Of a DNA stretch of 64,000 nt, positions 49,498 to 57,991 are shown piece after piece. The notes under the pieces were generated by a model. That model ran no database searches, had not been told where the DNA came from, and worked only from the letters and a program-made list of their open reading frames with translations. The stretch lies in NCBI RefSeq assembly GCF_001429285.1, contig NZ_LMJJ01000012.1, positions 310,530-374,529 on the forward strand, written 5' to 3'. The position numbers were made by a program, and so were the translations under genes. Within the stretch, counting starts at the first letter, position 1, and each line of letters opens with the position of its first letter. Origin of the DNA: Ensifer sp. Root278 (GTDB lineage: Bacteria > Pseudomonadota > Alphaproteobacteria > Rhizobiales > Rhizobiaceae).

Positions 49498-49695
49498 CTA
49501 GCGCCGTGACATCCACTCGTCGATCTGACGCTCCGCCTCGTCGCGTGCGACCCCGTAGCGGGCCTGAATACGCCCCGCAAGCTCCTGCCGACGACCATCG
49601 ATGACGTCGAGATCGTCGTTGGTGAGCTTGCCCCATTGCGCCTGCACCTTGCCTTTCAGTTCATGCCATTTGCCTTCGACGATATCCCAATTCAT
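49498..49695 (-). CDS. CsbD family stress protein
   Basis: A 65-residue protein starting [30 protein letters not shown] and ending with the [15 protein letters not shown] helix. This is the CsbD-like family (general stress, small, hydrophilic). Its expression in other bacteria depends on general stress sigma factors, which fits the nearby nepR/phyR genes, although a shared regulation is only inferred. The start at 49695 is the first with the family N-terminus. Confidence 0.9.
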   Translation of the reverse strand: MNWDIVEGKWHELKGKVQAQWGKLTNDDLDVIDGRRQELAGRIQARYGVARDEAERQIDEWMSRR

Positions 49696-49743
49696 TGCTT
49701 TGCCTTTCGGTTTGATGGGCCGCCACACGCGCGGCCCGTGAAC

Positions 49744-50067
49744 TCAGTTGCGGGTCTTCGCATGGCTGTCGTGGCGCGCGGCAACCGTGTAACTGCCATC
49801 ATCGACCTGCACCTTGACCTGCAAGCGGCCCGCAGGAGTGACGTGCCATTCGATGGTCGCGTCCTCGACAAGCAGAGCCGGGTCAACCTCGGCGCAGGCA
49901 CCATAGGCGTGCTTGAAGGCCCCGGCGGTCGCCTTGATCGCCGGCGAAAGCAGTTCGCGGCATTCGTCTACGGTTTCGAACGCCTCGGTCGGCGCCGGCA
50001 CCTCGCGGCAGGCGTCCGTGGCCTGCATGCAGCCGACCAGGACCATGATGGCAGCTATGTGTTCCAT
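49744..50067 (-). CDS. Small exported hypothetical protein with conserved cysteines
   Basis: A 107-residue protein with a short hydrophobic N-terminus (MEHIAAIMVLVGCMQATDA) that may be a signal peptide. Four cysteines in the mature part or at its border (GCMQATDAC, DECREL, YGACAEV) could form disulfides. The ATG at 50067 has GGGGAG seven bases upstream; the ATG two codons earlier is too close to it. No family was recognised. It follows no gene within 460 bases upstream. Confidence 0.6.
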   Translation of the reverse strand: MEHIAAIMVLVGCMQATDACREVPAPTEAFETVDECRELLSPAIKATAGAFKHAYGACAEVDPALLVEDATIEWHVTPAGRLQVKVQVDDGSYTVAARHDSHAKTRN

Positions 50068-50528
50068 GGGCATGCTCCCCAACGTCAAACTTGAGAACGG
50101 CAAACGGGGACGACTGCCCTCCTGTTCCACCGGACGAGATCTAATTTTTGTTGGAACCTTTGCCCACGTAGCGCGTTCGCCGCGCCCATGCCTCGCGCTT
50201 CAGATGCGCATGGACGCCGTTCCGGCAGCCGTCGCTGCCGGCGAGAGATGCTATGCCGGACCGGCGGCTATGGAACAAAACGCAGCAGTCGTCGTTTTCG
50301 CAACGATAACAAGTGCTGCGACTGCGGCCGAGCGATGGAGGAGATGCTGGGAGGCAAGGACACACCACACGTAGCTCGCCCATTGCGAGCAAGTCAAAGC
50401 TGGCCAATGACGCGGCACCGGGTGCGACAGATGCCTCATTGTCGTCATTCTGTTCGTCATCAGTCCCGACAAATCAATTTCAAGTAACCGATTCTATGTT
50501 CAACAGAGCAACCGGATAGGAACGCGTC
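50068..50528. other. Non-coding region
   Basis: About 460 bases between divergent small genes. I see no credible gene; frames across 50141-50520 have arginine-, serine- and cysteine-rich translations typical of non-coding GC-rich DNA. Promoters for both flanking genes should be here but none was clear. Confidence 0.5.
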
Positions 50529-50777
50529 ATGAAGAAGATACTGATCGTAGCAAGCCTCATTCTCCCGCTGGCCGCCTGCACGCAAACAGAAAAGGGTGCG
50601 GCAATCGGCGCAACCGGTGGCGCCATTGTCGGCGGCGCAGCAACGGGCAATGTCAGAGGTGCTGCCGTGGGCGCAGCGATCGGCGGCGTTGCCGGTGCAC
50701 TCATCGGGAATGCCAACGAACCGGGCCGCTGCATCTATCGCGACCGCTACGGCCGCCGCTATGAGGCCGCCTGCTGA
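50529..50777 (+). CDS. Glycine-zipper lipoprotein (YMGG-like)
   Basis: An 82-residue outer membrane-type lipoprotein. The signal MKKILIVASLILPLAAC ends in a lipobox with lipid attachment at Cys 17. The middle has a glycine-zipper pattern of GAAIGATGGAIVGG and GAAVGAAIGGVAGALIG type, which packs membrane helices, and the C-terminus is RCIYRDRYGRRYEAAC. Proteins of this kind are small envelope lipoproteins of unknown exact role. A tight terminator hairpin follows 18 bp after the stop. Confidence 0.88.
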   Translation: MKKILIVASLILPLAACTQTEKGAAIGATGGAIVGGAATGNVRGAAVGAAIGGVAGALIGNANEPGRCIYRDRYGRRYEAAC

Positions 50778-50794
50778 TCGGCACGAACAATGGA

Positions 50795-50820
50795 GAAACG
50801 GGCCTTGGCCCGTTTCTTCC
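50795..50820 (+). terminator. Rho-independent terminator after the lipoprotein gene
   Basis: GAAACGGGCC (50795-50804) and GGCCCGTTTC (50807-50816) form a tight hairpin, followed by TTCC. It may also end the convergent nepR transcript. Confidence 0.8.
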
Positions 50821-50837
50821 GTTAAGGCGGGTTAGGC

Positions 50838-51050
50838 TCAAGGCCCGCGCTCAGCCGCCGCCGCTTCCGCTTTCTCCAGCTTTTCAAGCAGATCGACGAA
50901 GAGCTCAGGAACCGGCTCCTGTTCCAGCGCTTGATAGAGCGCCTTCAATCTGGCGCCGATCAGCCCGTGGGCATCCGAATTTTCCGCGGCCACACCCGGT
51001 CCTCCGCCCCGCCCTTCCCCACTTTCGGTCCCGTCGTCCATGTTCCGCAT
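50838..51050 (-). CDS. nepR: NepR-type anti-sigma factor
   Basis: A 70-residue protein. The conserved NepR core IGARLKALYQALEQEPVPE and LFVDLLEKLEKAE spans residues 31-63; these two helices hold the EcfG-type general stress sigma factor inactive. The N-terminus is disordered and glycine-rich. It is divergent from the phyR gene. No ecfG gene is adjacent, so this resembles the second anti-sigma/anti-anti-sigma pair of S. meliloti (RsiA2/RsiB2, by memory). An in-frame ATG three codons later is an alternative start. Confidence 0.9.
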   Translation of the reverse strand: MRNMDDGTESGEGRGGGPGVAAENSDAHGLIGARLKALYQALEQEPVPELFVDLLEKLEKAEAAAAERGP

Positions 51051-51227
51051 CTACCGCCGCTTGCGGCCTTTCCGTTGTTTTCCAACCATCCGCACAGAAG
51101 ACCGCCTGGCGAGTGTGCCGGATTTGCTCTAGGCCGAAAAACGTGTTCAAAACCATTCACGTATTCCGCCAGATGTCCCCTATCCTCAGAAAACAAACGA
51201 ATCGTATTGCACCTAAGGAAGTCGTTG

Positions 51228-52025
51228 ATGTCCCTTTCGACCCGGATCGCGCCACACCTGCCCTTCCTGCGCCGCTACGCCCGCGCCGTCACCGGTTCGC
51301 AGGCCGCGGGTGACGGATATGTGGCCGCCGTTCTCGAAGCCCTCATCGAAGACATCGGCCTCTTCCCGGATACGTCGAACGATCGAATCAGCCTCTACAA
51401 GCTATTCTGCTCGCAGTTCGAGAAGATTTCGATTGATCGGACGGAAAACGCCTCGCCCTTTGCCTGGGAACAACAGGCGGCCGCGAACCTGTCGCTGATC
51501 GCGCCTGCGCCGCGCCAAGCCTTCCTGCTCGTCTCGGTCGAAGGCTTCTCGATCGCCGATGCGGCGGAGATCATGGGTCTGAGCCAAGGCGAATTTTCGA
51601 AGCTCTTGACGGTTGCCTCGGAAGACATCTCACGCCAGGTCGCAACCGATGTGCTGATCATCGAGGACGAGCCGCTGATCGCGCTCGACATCGAAGACAT
51701 GGTGACAAGCCTCGGCCACAGGGTCACGGGCATCGCCCGCACCCATACGGAGGCGCTGGATCTCTATCGCAAGACATCCCCGAGGATGGTGCTCGCCGAC
51801 ATCCAGCTCGCCGATGGCAGCTCGGGCATCGATGCCGTCAACGAAATCCTCACGCAGGCGACGGTGCCGGTGATCTTCATCACCGCCTTCCCCGAGCGAC
51901 TGCTCACTGGCAAGCGGCCGGAACCGGCCTTCCTCGTGACCAAGCCGTTCAATCCGGACATGGTGAAGGCTCTGATCAGCCAGGCGTTGTTCTTCGACGA
52001 GCACGCCCGCTCGGCTCGGCGCTGA
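51228..52025 (+). CDS. phyR: PhyR-type response regulator (anti-anti-sigma factor)
   Basis: A 265-residue protein with an N-terminal ECF sigma-like domain (about 1-130, MSLSTRIAPHLPFLRRYARA...) and a C-terminal receiver domain (about 140-260). The acidic pocket is VLIIEDEP, the phosphorylated Asp is Asp 191 in MVLADIQLADG, and the signalling Thr and Lys are in VIFITAFP and LVTKPF. When phosphorylated it binds NepR and frees the EcfG sigma factor. AAGGAAG precedes the ATG at 51228. It is divergent from nepR; no histidine kinase or sigma factor gene is nearby. Confidence 0.95.
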   Translation: MSLSTRIAPHLPFLRRYARAVTGSQAAGDGYVAAVLEALIEDIGLFPDTSNDRISLYKLFCSQFEKISIDRTENASPFAWEQQAAANLSLIAPAPRQAFLLVSVEGFSIADAAEIMGLSQGEFSKLLTVASEDISRQVATDVLIIEDEPLIALDIEDMVTSLGHRVTGIARTHTEALDLYRKTSPRMVLADIQLADGSSGIDAVNEILTQATVPVIFITAFPERLLTGKRPEPAFLVTKPFNPDMVKALISQALFFDEHARSARR

Positions 52026-52035
52026 TCTTTCCCCT

Positions 52036-53325
52036 TCAGCCAGGCAGTTGCCGTTCCGGCGGCTGCTCACGGATTTCTTCGACGATTGCAAGGACGATGA
52101 GAGAAAGCGGCAGCGCCAGCATGGCGCCGACCGCGCCCCACATCCAGGTCCAGAAGACGATCGCAATGAACACCAGAAACGGATTCACCTCGAGTTCACT
52201 GCCGAGGATGGCCGGAATGGCGAGATTTTCCATGGCCAGGTGAACGACGAAGAAAGCCACGGCCGGCGCCAGCGCCAGCCACAGCACCTCGTGCGTCATC
52301 AGCCCGCCGACGACAAGGCTCAGCGTCATCACCGTCACGCCGAGATAGGGAATGAAGCTTGAGACAAAAGCAAACAGGCCCCAGAGCGGCGGCATGGCGA
52401 GGCCACCGACGAGTGCGATGACCATCGTCACAGTTCCGAGTGCCAGATAGATCAGGCTGGCGATGGAGAAGTACCGCGCCAGTGCATCTTCAATGGCATT
52501 CATGATGCGGATGGCGCTGAGGCGCTGCTCGCGGCCGGCAAAGGCGAGAATGATGGCTTTGCGCAGTTCCAGCCGGCCAAGCAGAAACAAACCGAGCGCT
52601 GCGAGAAAGATCAAAGTCTGTACGAGGGCCGGTGTCAGTCCCCCGACGGTGGCAGCGAGCATCGGGCCGGCGTTCTTCATAACGGTATCGGCAATCGCAT
52701 CGTTCCCTACGCTCCGCGCGACCGCCAGCCGCAACCACTCAAACCGGTCGACAAAGGGCATGATGCGCGCCACGACGCCCTCGGCAAGCTTCGGCGCTTC
52801 GGAGGCGAGTGCCGTCAGCGGGCCGAGCAATGCGTTGACGAGGAAGGACAGACCGATCACGAAAATCATCGCCAGCAGCAGGCCGCCGAAGATCGGCGGC
52901 AAACCATAGCGCGCCAGTGCGTCAGCCGTGCGCCCGAGAACGATACCGACAACGATCGCGAGCGTGATGGGCAGCAGGATCGTCTCCATGGTGTAGATGG
53001 CAGCGGACCCGGCAATGACGAAGAGGCCGACGATGCTCCAGGCAACCATCAGATCGATACCGTCACGCCGCGGCGCGGTCGACGGCGCCGCCGTCGCAAC
53101 GGCCGCCTCCTCTTCGACAATGCGTCTTGCGCGCTTGTACTCGTGTGAAGCACCGGCTCGCCGCAAGGTTTCCAAGATCACGCCTCGCTGTCCCTCAGGC
53201 ATGCCTCGCTGTCCTTCAGGCACGGACGCGCGACTGCCGTCCGGTCTTGCGGGCAGGACATCGAACTGCCCAGCCGCAGGCTTCGCCTCAGATTGCGGCA
53301 CGCCGCCTGGATCGCGCTCGATCAA
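52036..53325 (-). CDS. AI-2E family transporter (PerM/YdiK type)
   Basis: A 429-residue membrane protein with about eight helices: pairs at about 95-140, 155-180, 235-265 and 300-400. The ending FLVFIAIVFWTWMWGAVGAMLALPL is typical of the family. Members have been linked to autoinducer-2 or Na+/H+ transport, but most are uncharacterised. The N-terminal 95 residues are cytoplasmic and polar; they contain a recent-looking 21-bp tandem duplication (53180-53225) that repeats PEGQRG twice. Its start overlaps the stop of the small membrane protein gene upstream by 4 bp. Confidence 0.88.
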   Translation of the reverse strand: MIERDPGGVPQSEAKPAAGQFDVLPARPDGSRASVPEGQRGMPEGQRGVILETLRRAGASHEYKRARRIVEEEAAVATAAPSTAPRRDGIDLMVAWSIVGLFVIAGSAAIYTMETILLPITLAIVVGIVLGRTADALARYGLPPIFGGLLLAMIFVIGLSFLVNALLGPLTALASEAPKLAEGVVARIMPFVDRFEWLRLAVARSVGNDAIADTVMKNAGPMLAATVGGLTPALVQTLIFLAALGLFLLGRLELRKAIILAFAGREQRLSAIRIMNAIEDALARYFSIASLIYLALGTVTMVIALVGGLAMPPLWGLFAFVSSFIPYLGVTVMTLSLVVGGLMTHEVLWLALAPAVAFFVVHLAMENLAIPAILGSELEVNPFLVFIAIVFWTWMWGAVGAMLALPLSLIVLAIVEEIREQPPERQLPG

Positions 53326-53492
53326 TGACGTTCCGGTGGAAAGATATGCAGGGTCAGCGAGAGCAGACCGAGGCCGAGAATGATGACGAGCAAGGTGTTA
53401 GCGACACCCGCAGCGGTGTCCGGAATGAGACCGAAAGCGATCAGGACGCCCGCGAAAAGAAGGACACAGACCCGTGGTAGCCAATAGAGCAT
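53322..53492 (-). CDS. Small membrane protein upstream of the AI-2E transporter
   Basis: A 56-residue protein starting MLYWLPRVCVLLFAGVLIAFGL, with two hydrophobic helices separated by IPDTAAGVANT and ending LHIFPPERH. It resembles the DUF1328/DUF3309 class of two-helix membrane proteins. The stop codon overlaps the transporter start, so the two are translationally coupled. The ATG at 53492 has GGGAGGAC just before it. The frame is open to 53588 but the extra residues look non-coding. Confidence 0.75.
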   Translation of the reverse strand: MLYWLPRVCVLLFAGVLIAFGLIPDTAAGVANTLLVIILGLGLLSLTLHIFPPERH

Positions 53493-53598
53493 AGACAGTC
53501 CTCCCAAAGGTTGGCCCGGTTTTTTGGCCAGATTCTTGGTTCGGACGATAACGTGCGGGCTCGCCAATTGGTTCCCTGCGCGACCCAAGCGGCGCCAC

Positions 53599-53632
53599 GA
53601 AAAACGCCGCCGGACAGGAGGTCCGACGGCGC
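53599..53632 (-). terminator. Rho-independent terminator after ridA
   Basis: On the minus strand, GCCGTCGGAC pairs with GTCCGGCGGC (one T-G pair) around a 5-base loop, followed by GTTTTTCG. It lies 37 bp after the ridA stop codon. Confidence 0.8.
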
Positions 53633-53668
53633 TGAAAGCGTGATGCGGAAAAGCCCGTACCGCAGGGC

Positions 53669-54013
53669 TTAGGCGGCAGCGACGACGATGACCTCGACGA
53701 GGTATTCCGGGGTCGCAAGCTTGGCTTCGCCGGTAGCGCGCGCGGGGGTATGGCCCTGCGGAGCCCAGGCATCCCAGACGGAGTTCATCTTCGGGAAATC
53801 GGCCATGTCGGCAAGCCAGATGGTGGCCGAGAGGATGCGGGTCTTGTCGGTGCCGGCGAGCGCCAGAAGACGGTCGACTTCGGCAAGCGCCTGCTTCGTC
53901 TGCGTCACGACATCGTCACCGGCGTTACCGACCTGGCCGGCGAGGTAAACGGTGTTGTTGTAGACCACGGCCTGGCTCATACGGGGGCCGGTTTCGAAAC
54001 GCTTGATTTCCAT
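53669..54013 (-). CDS. ridA: RidA family (reactive imine deaminase) protein
   Basis: A 114-residue YjgF/YER057c/UK114 protein. It starts MEIKRFETGPRMSQAVVYNNTVYLAGQVG, has the LLALAGTDKTRILSATIWLADM segment, and the conserved arginine in PARATGEAKLATPEYLVEVIVVA near the C-terminus that binds the imine carboxylate. It removes reactive enamine/imine intermediates formed by PLP enzymes. The ATG at 54013 fits the family length; the longer open frame to 54130 does not. It appears monocistronic with its own terminator. Confidence 0.92.
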   Translation of the reverse strand: MEIKRFETGPRMSQAVVYNNTVYLAGQVGNAGDDVVTQTKQALAEVDRLLALAGTDKTRILSATIWLADMADFPKMNSVWDAWAPQGHTPARATGEAKLATPEYLVEVIVVAAA

Positions 54014-54130
54014 GATCGTGTTCCTGAGGTTGGGCCGAACGGTCGTCCGGCCGAAAAGCGGCTGCCCGCCGCCCAGAGGCGAGAAGTGAAGGCGGCGCGA
54101 CACCTCTACACCATCGTGTCTTGATGTCAA

Positions 54131-54159
54131 AGAAGCCGGGCAGTGGCTGCCCGGCTTCT
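54131..54159 (-). terminator. Terminator of the dpp operon
   Basis: Perfect 13-bp arms AGAAGCCGGGCAG (54131-54143) and CTGCCCGGCTTCT (54147-54159) with a 3-base loop, followed on the minus strand by TTTGACATC. It lies 33 bp after the dppF stop codon. Confidence 0.82.
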
Positions 54160-54192
54160 CTTGTTTCCTCGGCGAAAATCAGCGGTGATGGA

Positions 54193-55023
54193 TCAGGCCG
54201 CCTGCTTCTTCTTCGCCAATCGTGCCTTGATGCTCTCCACGTCCGCACGCGGCGTCGCGGCAAACAGCGTCCTGGTATAGCTGTGTTTCGGATCGGCGAA
54301 GACCTCGTCACGGCTGCCATATTCGACGGCTTCGCCGAAATACATCACCATGACGTCGTCGGCGATGTAACGCACGACCGAGAGGTCATGGCTGATGAAG
54401 ACGTAGGTCAGCTTGAGCTCGTCCTGCAGATCGGCGAGCAGGTTCAAGACCTGTGCCTGAACCGAAAGGTCGAGCGCCGATACCGGCTCGTCGAGCACCA
54501 GCAGCTTCGGGTTCAGCATCAGCGCGCGCGCAATGGCGATACGCTGGCGCTGGCCACCGGAGAACATGTGCGGGTAGCGGTTGAAGTGCAGGTCGGTGAG
54601 ACCGACCTTCTTCAACATCGTCATCGCCCGATCGCGACGCTCGTCGGCGGGCGTATCGGTATTGATGACCAGCGGCTCCATCAGGATGTCGCCGATCTTC
54701 TGACGCGGGTTGAGCGAGCCGTAAGGGTTCTGGAAGACGATCTGCACCTTGCGGCGCATCTCCGGCGTCATGTCGCCCTTGGCGATGTCGATCTTCTTGC
54801 CTTCGATCAACAGCTCGCCCGAGGTCGCCGGGTCGATCAGAGTGAGGATGCGGCCAAGCGTGGACTTGCCGCAGCCGCTCTCGCCGACGATCGCCAGCGT
54901 CTTGCCCTGTTCGACGCTGAAGCTCACGCCCTTCAAGGCATGAACGGTCTTTGCCTTCTTTATAAGGCCGCCGGGGATATGGTAGTCGCGCACCAGGTTG
55001 CGCGCTTCAAGGATCACGCTCAT
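54193..55023 (-). CDS. dppF: Dipeptide ABC transporter ATP-binding protein DppF
   Basis: A 276-residue ABC ATPase of the oligopeptide/dipeptide type, the second ATPase of the importer. The Walker A is VGESGCGKSTLGR (about 50-62), the signature is MFSGGQRQRIAIARAL, and Walker B is LLVLDEPVSALDLS. Its start overlaps the dppD stop by 4 bp. It is the last gene of dppABCDF. It powers uptake of peptides, and in rhizobia related systems also take delta-aminolevulinic acid. Confidence 0.93.
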   Translation of the reverse strand: MSVILEARNLVRDYHIPGGLIKKAKTVHALKGVSFSVEQGKTLAIVGESGCGKSTLGRILTLIDPATSGELLIEGKKIDIAKGDMTPEMRRKVQIVFQNPYGSLNPRQKIGDILMEPLVINTDTPADERRDRAMTMLKKVGLTDLHFNRYPHMFSGGQRQRIAIARALMLNPKLLVLDEPVSALDLSVQAQVLNLLADLQDELKLTYVFISHDLSVVRYIADDVMVMYFGEAVEYGSRDEVFADPKHSYTRTLFAATPRADVESIKARLAKKKQAA

Positions 55024-55862
55024 TGGGCCGCTCCTTCATCGACGAAGAGTTCGGAGATCGTCGGCAGACGATCGCCGGTCGCGTTGTCCGGCAAAGCCGC
55101 CAGAAGTGCGCGGGTATAGTTGCTCTTCGGATTTTCGAAGAGCGTCAGCACGTCGGCCTCTTCCATCTTGCGGCCCTTGTACTGCACGACCACCCGGTCG
55201 GCGGTCTCCGCGACCACGCCCATGTTGTGCGTGATCATGATCAGGCCCATCTTGTGCTCGGCCTGCAGCTTCATCAGCAGGTCGAGGATCTGCTTCTGGA
55301 TCGTCACGTCGAGCGCGGTGGTCGGCTCGTCGGCGATCAGAAGCTTCGGGTTGCAGGCGATCGCGATCGCGATCATCACACGCTGGCACTGGCCGCCCGA
55401 CATCTGATGCGGGAAGTGACCGAGCCGCTCGGCCGGATCGGGAATGCCGACCGCCTCGAACAGTTCGATGGCGCGCTTGCGGCGGCCGGCCTTGTCGAGA
55501 CCCATGTGGATGCGCAGCACTTCCTCGATCTGGAAGCCGACGGTGAAGCACGGGTTGAGGCTGGCGATCGGCTCCTGGAAGATCATGGCAATATCCTTGC
55601 CGATGATCTTGCGTCGCTCGTTCGCCGACATGCCCAAGAGGTCGCGGCCGTTGAAGGTGAGCTTGTCGGCCGTGACCTTCGCCGTCCAGGGCAGAAGTCC
55701 CATGGCGGCCAGCATCGACACGGACTTGCCCGAGCCGCTCTCGCCGACGATCGCCAGAACCTCGCGTTCGTGGACCTTCATGGAGACGCCGTTGACGGCG
55801 CGGAAGGGACCGGCGGCCGTCTGGAATTCGACGACCAGGTTTTCGATTTCGAGAAGCGCCAT
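55020..55862 (-). CDS. dppD: Dipeptide ABC transporter ATP-binding protein DppD
   Basis: A 280-residue ABC ATPase. Walker A is [14 protein letters not shown] (about 38-51), the signature [16 protein letters not shown] has Cys where Gln-Arg is usual, Walker B is [14 protein letters not shown], and the C-terminal peptide-ATPase motif follows. It lies 2 bp after dppC and overlaps dppF by 4 bp. It supplies energy for peptide import together with DppF. Confidence 0.93.
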   Translation of the reverse strand: MALLEIENLVVEFQTAAGPFRAVNGVSMKVHEREVLAIVGESGSGKSVSMLAAMGLLPWTAKVTADKLTFNGRDLLGMSANERRKIIGKDIAMIFQEPIASLNPCFTVGFQIEEVLRIHMGLDKAGRRKRAIELFEAVGIPDPAERLGHFPHQMSGGQCQRVMIAIAIACNPKLLIADEPTTALDVTIQKQILDLLMKLQAEHKMGLIMITHNMGVVAETADRVVVQYKGRKMEEADVLTLFENPKSNYTRALLAALPDNATGDRLPTISELFVDEGAAQ

Positions 55863-55864
55863 GA

Positions 55865-56773
55865 TCAGGACCTCTTCAGCTTGGGATCGAGAGCATCGCG
55901 CAGGCCGTCACCCATCAGGTTGATTGCCAGCACCGTGATCAGGATCGCGATACCCGGAAGCGTGACCACCCACCAGTGGCTGCTGATGAACTCGCGGGCT
56001 TCGGCGAGCATCGTGCCCCATTCCGGTGTCGGCGGTTGGGCGCCCATGCCGAGAAAGCCGAGGGCCGCAGCGTCGAGAATGGCGCTCGAGAAGGAGAGCG
56101 TCGCCTGGACGATCAGCGGCGCCATGCAGTTGGGCAGGATCGTCTTGAACATCAGGCGACCATGACCGGCACCGGCCACCTTGGCGGCGACGACATAGTC
56201 GCGGGTCTTTTCGCTCATGACGGCCGCGCGCGTCAGGCGCACGAAGTGCGGCTGGAAGACGAGCGCGATCGCGATCATGGCGTTGACGAGGCCCGGTCCG
56301 AGAACAGCCACAAGCACCAGGGCGAGCAGCAGCGACGGGAAGGCGAGGATGATGTCCATCACGCGCATGATGACGGTATCGACCCAGCCGCGGAAGTAGC
56401 CGGCGATGACGCCGAGAGCGATGCCCCCAACCAGCGACAGCGTCGTCACGATGACGCCGACGAACAGCGAGAAGCGCGTGCCGTAGATCAGACGGGACAG
56501 CATGTCGCGGCCGACGGCGTCGGTACCGAGCAGGTAGCCGGCGCGGCCGCCCTCCTGCCAGACCGGCGGAACCAGAACCGCATCACGGTACTGCGCCACC
56601 GGATCATGGGGCGCGATCCACGGCGCAAAGACCGCCAGCAGAACGAGGAGCAGGAAGAACACGAGGCCGATGACGGCGCCGCGGTTCTCGGAGAAATAAT
56701 ACCAGAACTCGGCCAGTCGCGCCCGGCGGGACGGATCGGTCGAAACGGCGCTTGTTGCAGCAGCTTGAGACAT
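55865..56773 (-). CDS. dppC: Dipeptide ABC transporter permease DppC
   Basis: A 302-residue inner membrane permease with a cytoplasmic N-terminus and six helices. The binding-protein-dependent transport motif EAA-loop is in YVVAAKVAGAGHGRLMFKTILPN (about 190-212), which contacts the ATPases. The segment GTDAVGRDMLSRLIYGTRFSL is typical of DppC/OppC. It forms the translocation channel with DppB, 10 bp upstream. Confidence 0.93.
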   Translation of the reverse strand: MSQAAATSAVSTDPSRRARLAEFWYYFSENRGAVIGLVFFLLLVLLAVFAPWIAPHDPVAQYRDAVLVPPVWQEGGRAGYLLGTDAVGRDMLSRLIYGTRFSLFVGVIVTTLSLVGGIALGVIAGYFRGWVDTVIMRVMDIILAFPSLLLALVLVAVLGPGLVNAMIAIALVFQPHFVRLTRAAVMSEKTRDYVVAAKVAGAGHGRLMFKTILPNCMAPLIVQATLSFSSAILDAAALGFLGMGAQPPTPEWGTMLAEAREFISSHWWVVTLPGIAILITVLAINLMGDGLRDALDPKLKRS

Positions 56774-56783
56774 GACGCCCTCC

Positions 56784-57788
56784 TTAGTGCCGGATACGCG
56801 GATTGATCAGACCGTAGAGCAGGTCGACGATGAGATTGACCACCATGATCACCGCAGCGATGACCAGCAGGCCCCCCTGGATGACGGCGTAGTCACGACG
56901 CGACACCGAATCCACCATCCACTTGCCGATACCCGGCCACGAGAAGATCGTCTCCGTCAGGATCGCGCCGGCGAGCATGACGCCCACCTGCAGACCGATG
57001 GTGGTAACCACCGGAATCAACGCGTTGCGCAGCGCATGGACGCCAACGACGCGGAAGGTCGAAAGACCCTTGGCGCGCGCCGTGCGGACGTAATCTTCAG
57101 AGAGGACTTCAAGCATCGCCGAGCGCGTCTGGCGCGCGATGACCGCAAGCGGAATGGTGCCAAGCACGATCGTCGGCAGGATCAGGTGGCTGACCGCCGA
57201 CTTGAAGGCGCCGGCCTGGCCGGACAGCAGCGAGTCGATCAGCATGAAACCGGTAACCGGCGGGAAGAAGTACATCAGCGAGATACGGCCCGAGACCGGC
57301 GTCCACTGCAGCATGCCGGAGACCAGCATGATGAGCAGCAGGCCCCACCAGAAGATCGGCATGGAGAAGCCGACGAGTGCGGTGCCCATCATCGCCTGGT
57401 CGATGGCCGAGCCGCGCTTGATCGCCGCAATCACGCCGGCCGGAATGCCGAGGATGATCGCAAACAGGATCGCGCAGAGCGAAAGCTCGACGGTCGCCGG
57501 GAACAGCTCGAAGAACTGGTCGATGACCGGCTTCTTGGTCACGATCGAAGTACCGAAATCCCCGTGGAGCACGCCCCAGAGATAGTCGAGGTACTGGACC
57601 ACGATCGGTCGGTCGAAACCGAGCGCATGTGAAATTTCAGCATGCCGCTCCGGCGACATGACGCGCTCGCCCGAAAGCAGCGCCACCGGATCGCCCGGAA
57701 GCAGGCGAATGAAGGAGAAGGCGATGATGGAGACCCCGACGAAGGTCGGTATCAGGACAGCCAATCGCCCCAAGAGAAATCGGAACAT
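56784..57788 (-). CDS. dppB: Dipeptide ABC transporter permease DppB
   Basis: A 334-residue permease starting MFRFLLGRLAVLIPTFVGVSIIAFSFIRLLPGDP, the usual DppB/OppB N-terminus with first membrane helix. The EAA-type loop is DYVRTARAKGLSTFRVVGVHALRNALIP (about 228-255, in two stretches). The ATG at 57788 was chosen; the frame is open to 57890. It lies 203 bp downstream of dppA with a hairpin between, which probably lowers its expression relative to dppA. Confidence 0.93.
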   Translation of the reverse strand: MFRFLLGRLAVLIPTFVGVSIIAFSFIRLLPGDPVALLSGERVMSPERHAEISHALGFDRPIVVQYLDYLWGVLHGDFGTSIVTKKPVIDQFFELFPATVELSLCAILFAIILGIPAGVIAAIKRGSAIDQAMMGTALVGFSMPIFWWGLLLIMLVSGMLQWTPVSGRISLMYFFPPVTGFMLIDSLLSGQAGAFKSAVSHLILPTIVLGTIPLAVIARQTRSAMLEVLSEDYVRTARAKGLSTFRVVGVHALRNALIPVVTTIGLQVGVMLAGAILTETIFSWPGIGKWMVDSVSRRDYAVIQGGLLVIAAVIMVVNLIVDLLYGLINPRIRH

Positions 57789-57943
57789 GTTAAACCCCGC
57801 GCCATGTTGCCGCGGCATTGTATCCCGCCGCTGGCACCACTGCATGCTTTCCCACTTAACGGCGAAGCATACAGCAAGTCGAAATGCCACAGCGACCTTT
57901 TGCGCTCCAGGAGGAACTCGGGTCGCTATAGTGGATGCAAAGA

Positions 57944-57970
57944 GGGGCGCTTGCCCTTGGCAAACGCCCC
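57944..57970 (-). promoter_or_regulatory. Intergenic hairpin between dppA and dppB
   Basis: GGGGCG and TTGCC (57944-57955) pair with GGCAA and CGCCCC (57959-57970), with one unpaired base on each side. It sits 22 bases after the dppA stop. Such structures after a binding-protein gene stabilise its mRNA or partly terminate transcription, which would make DppA more abundant than the permeases. That role is inferred. Confidence 0.6.
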
Positions 57971-57991
57971 CTTAAGGATCAGTTAACTAAA

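Noticed and set aside
50141..50519. Short open frames on both strands in the gap before the lipoprotein gene
   Set aside because: The translations are of low complexity or rich in Arg, Ser and Cys, have no good ribosome sites, and overlap one another.
51130..51185. Possible EcfG/RpoE2-type promoter in the nepR-phyR gap
   Set aside because: A GGAAT is present on the minus strand, but the next GTT-like -10 is about 20 bases away, too far for the GGAAC-N16-18-GTT-type consensus.
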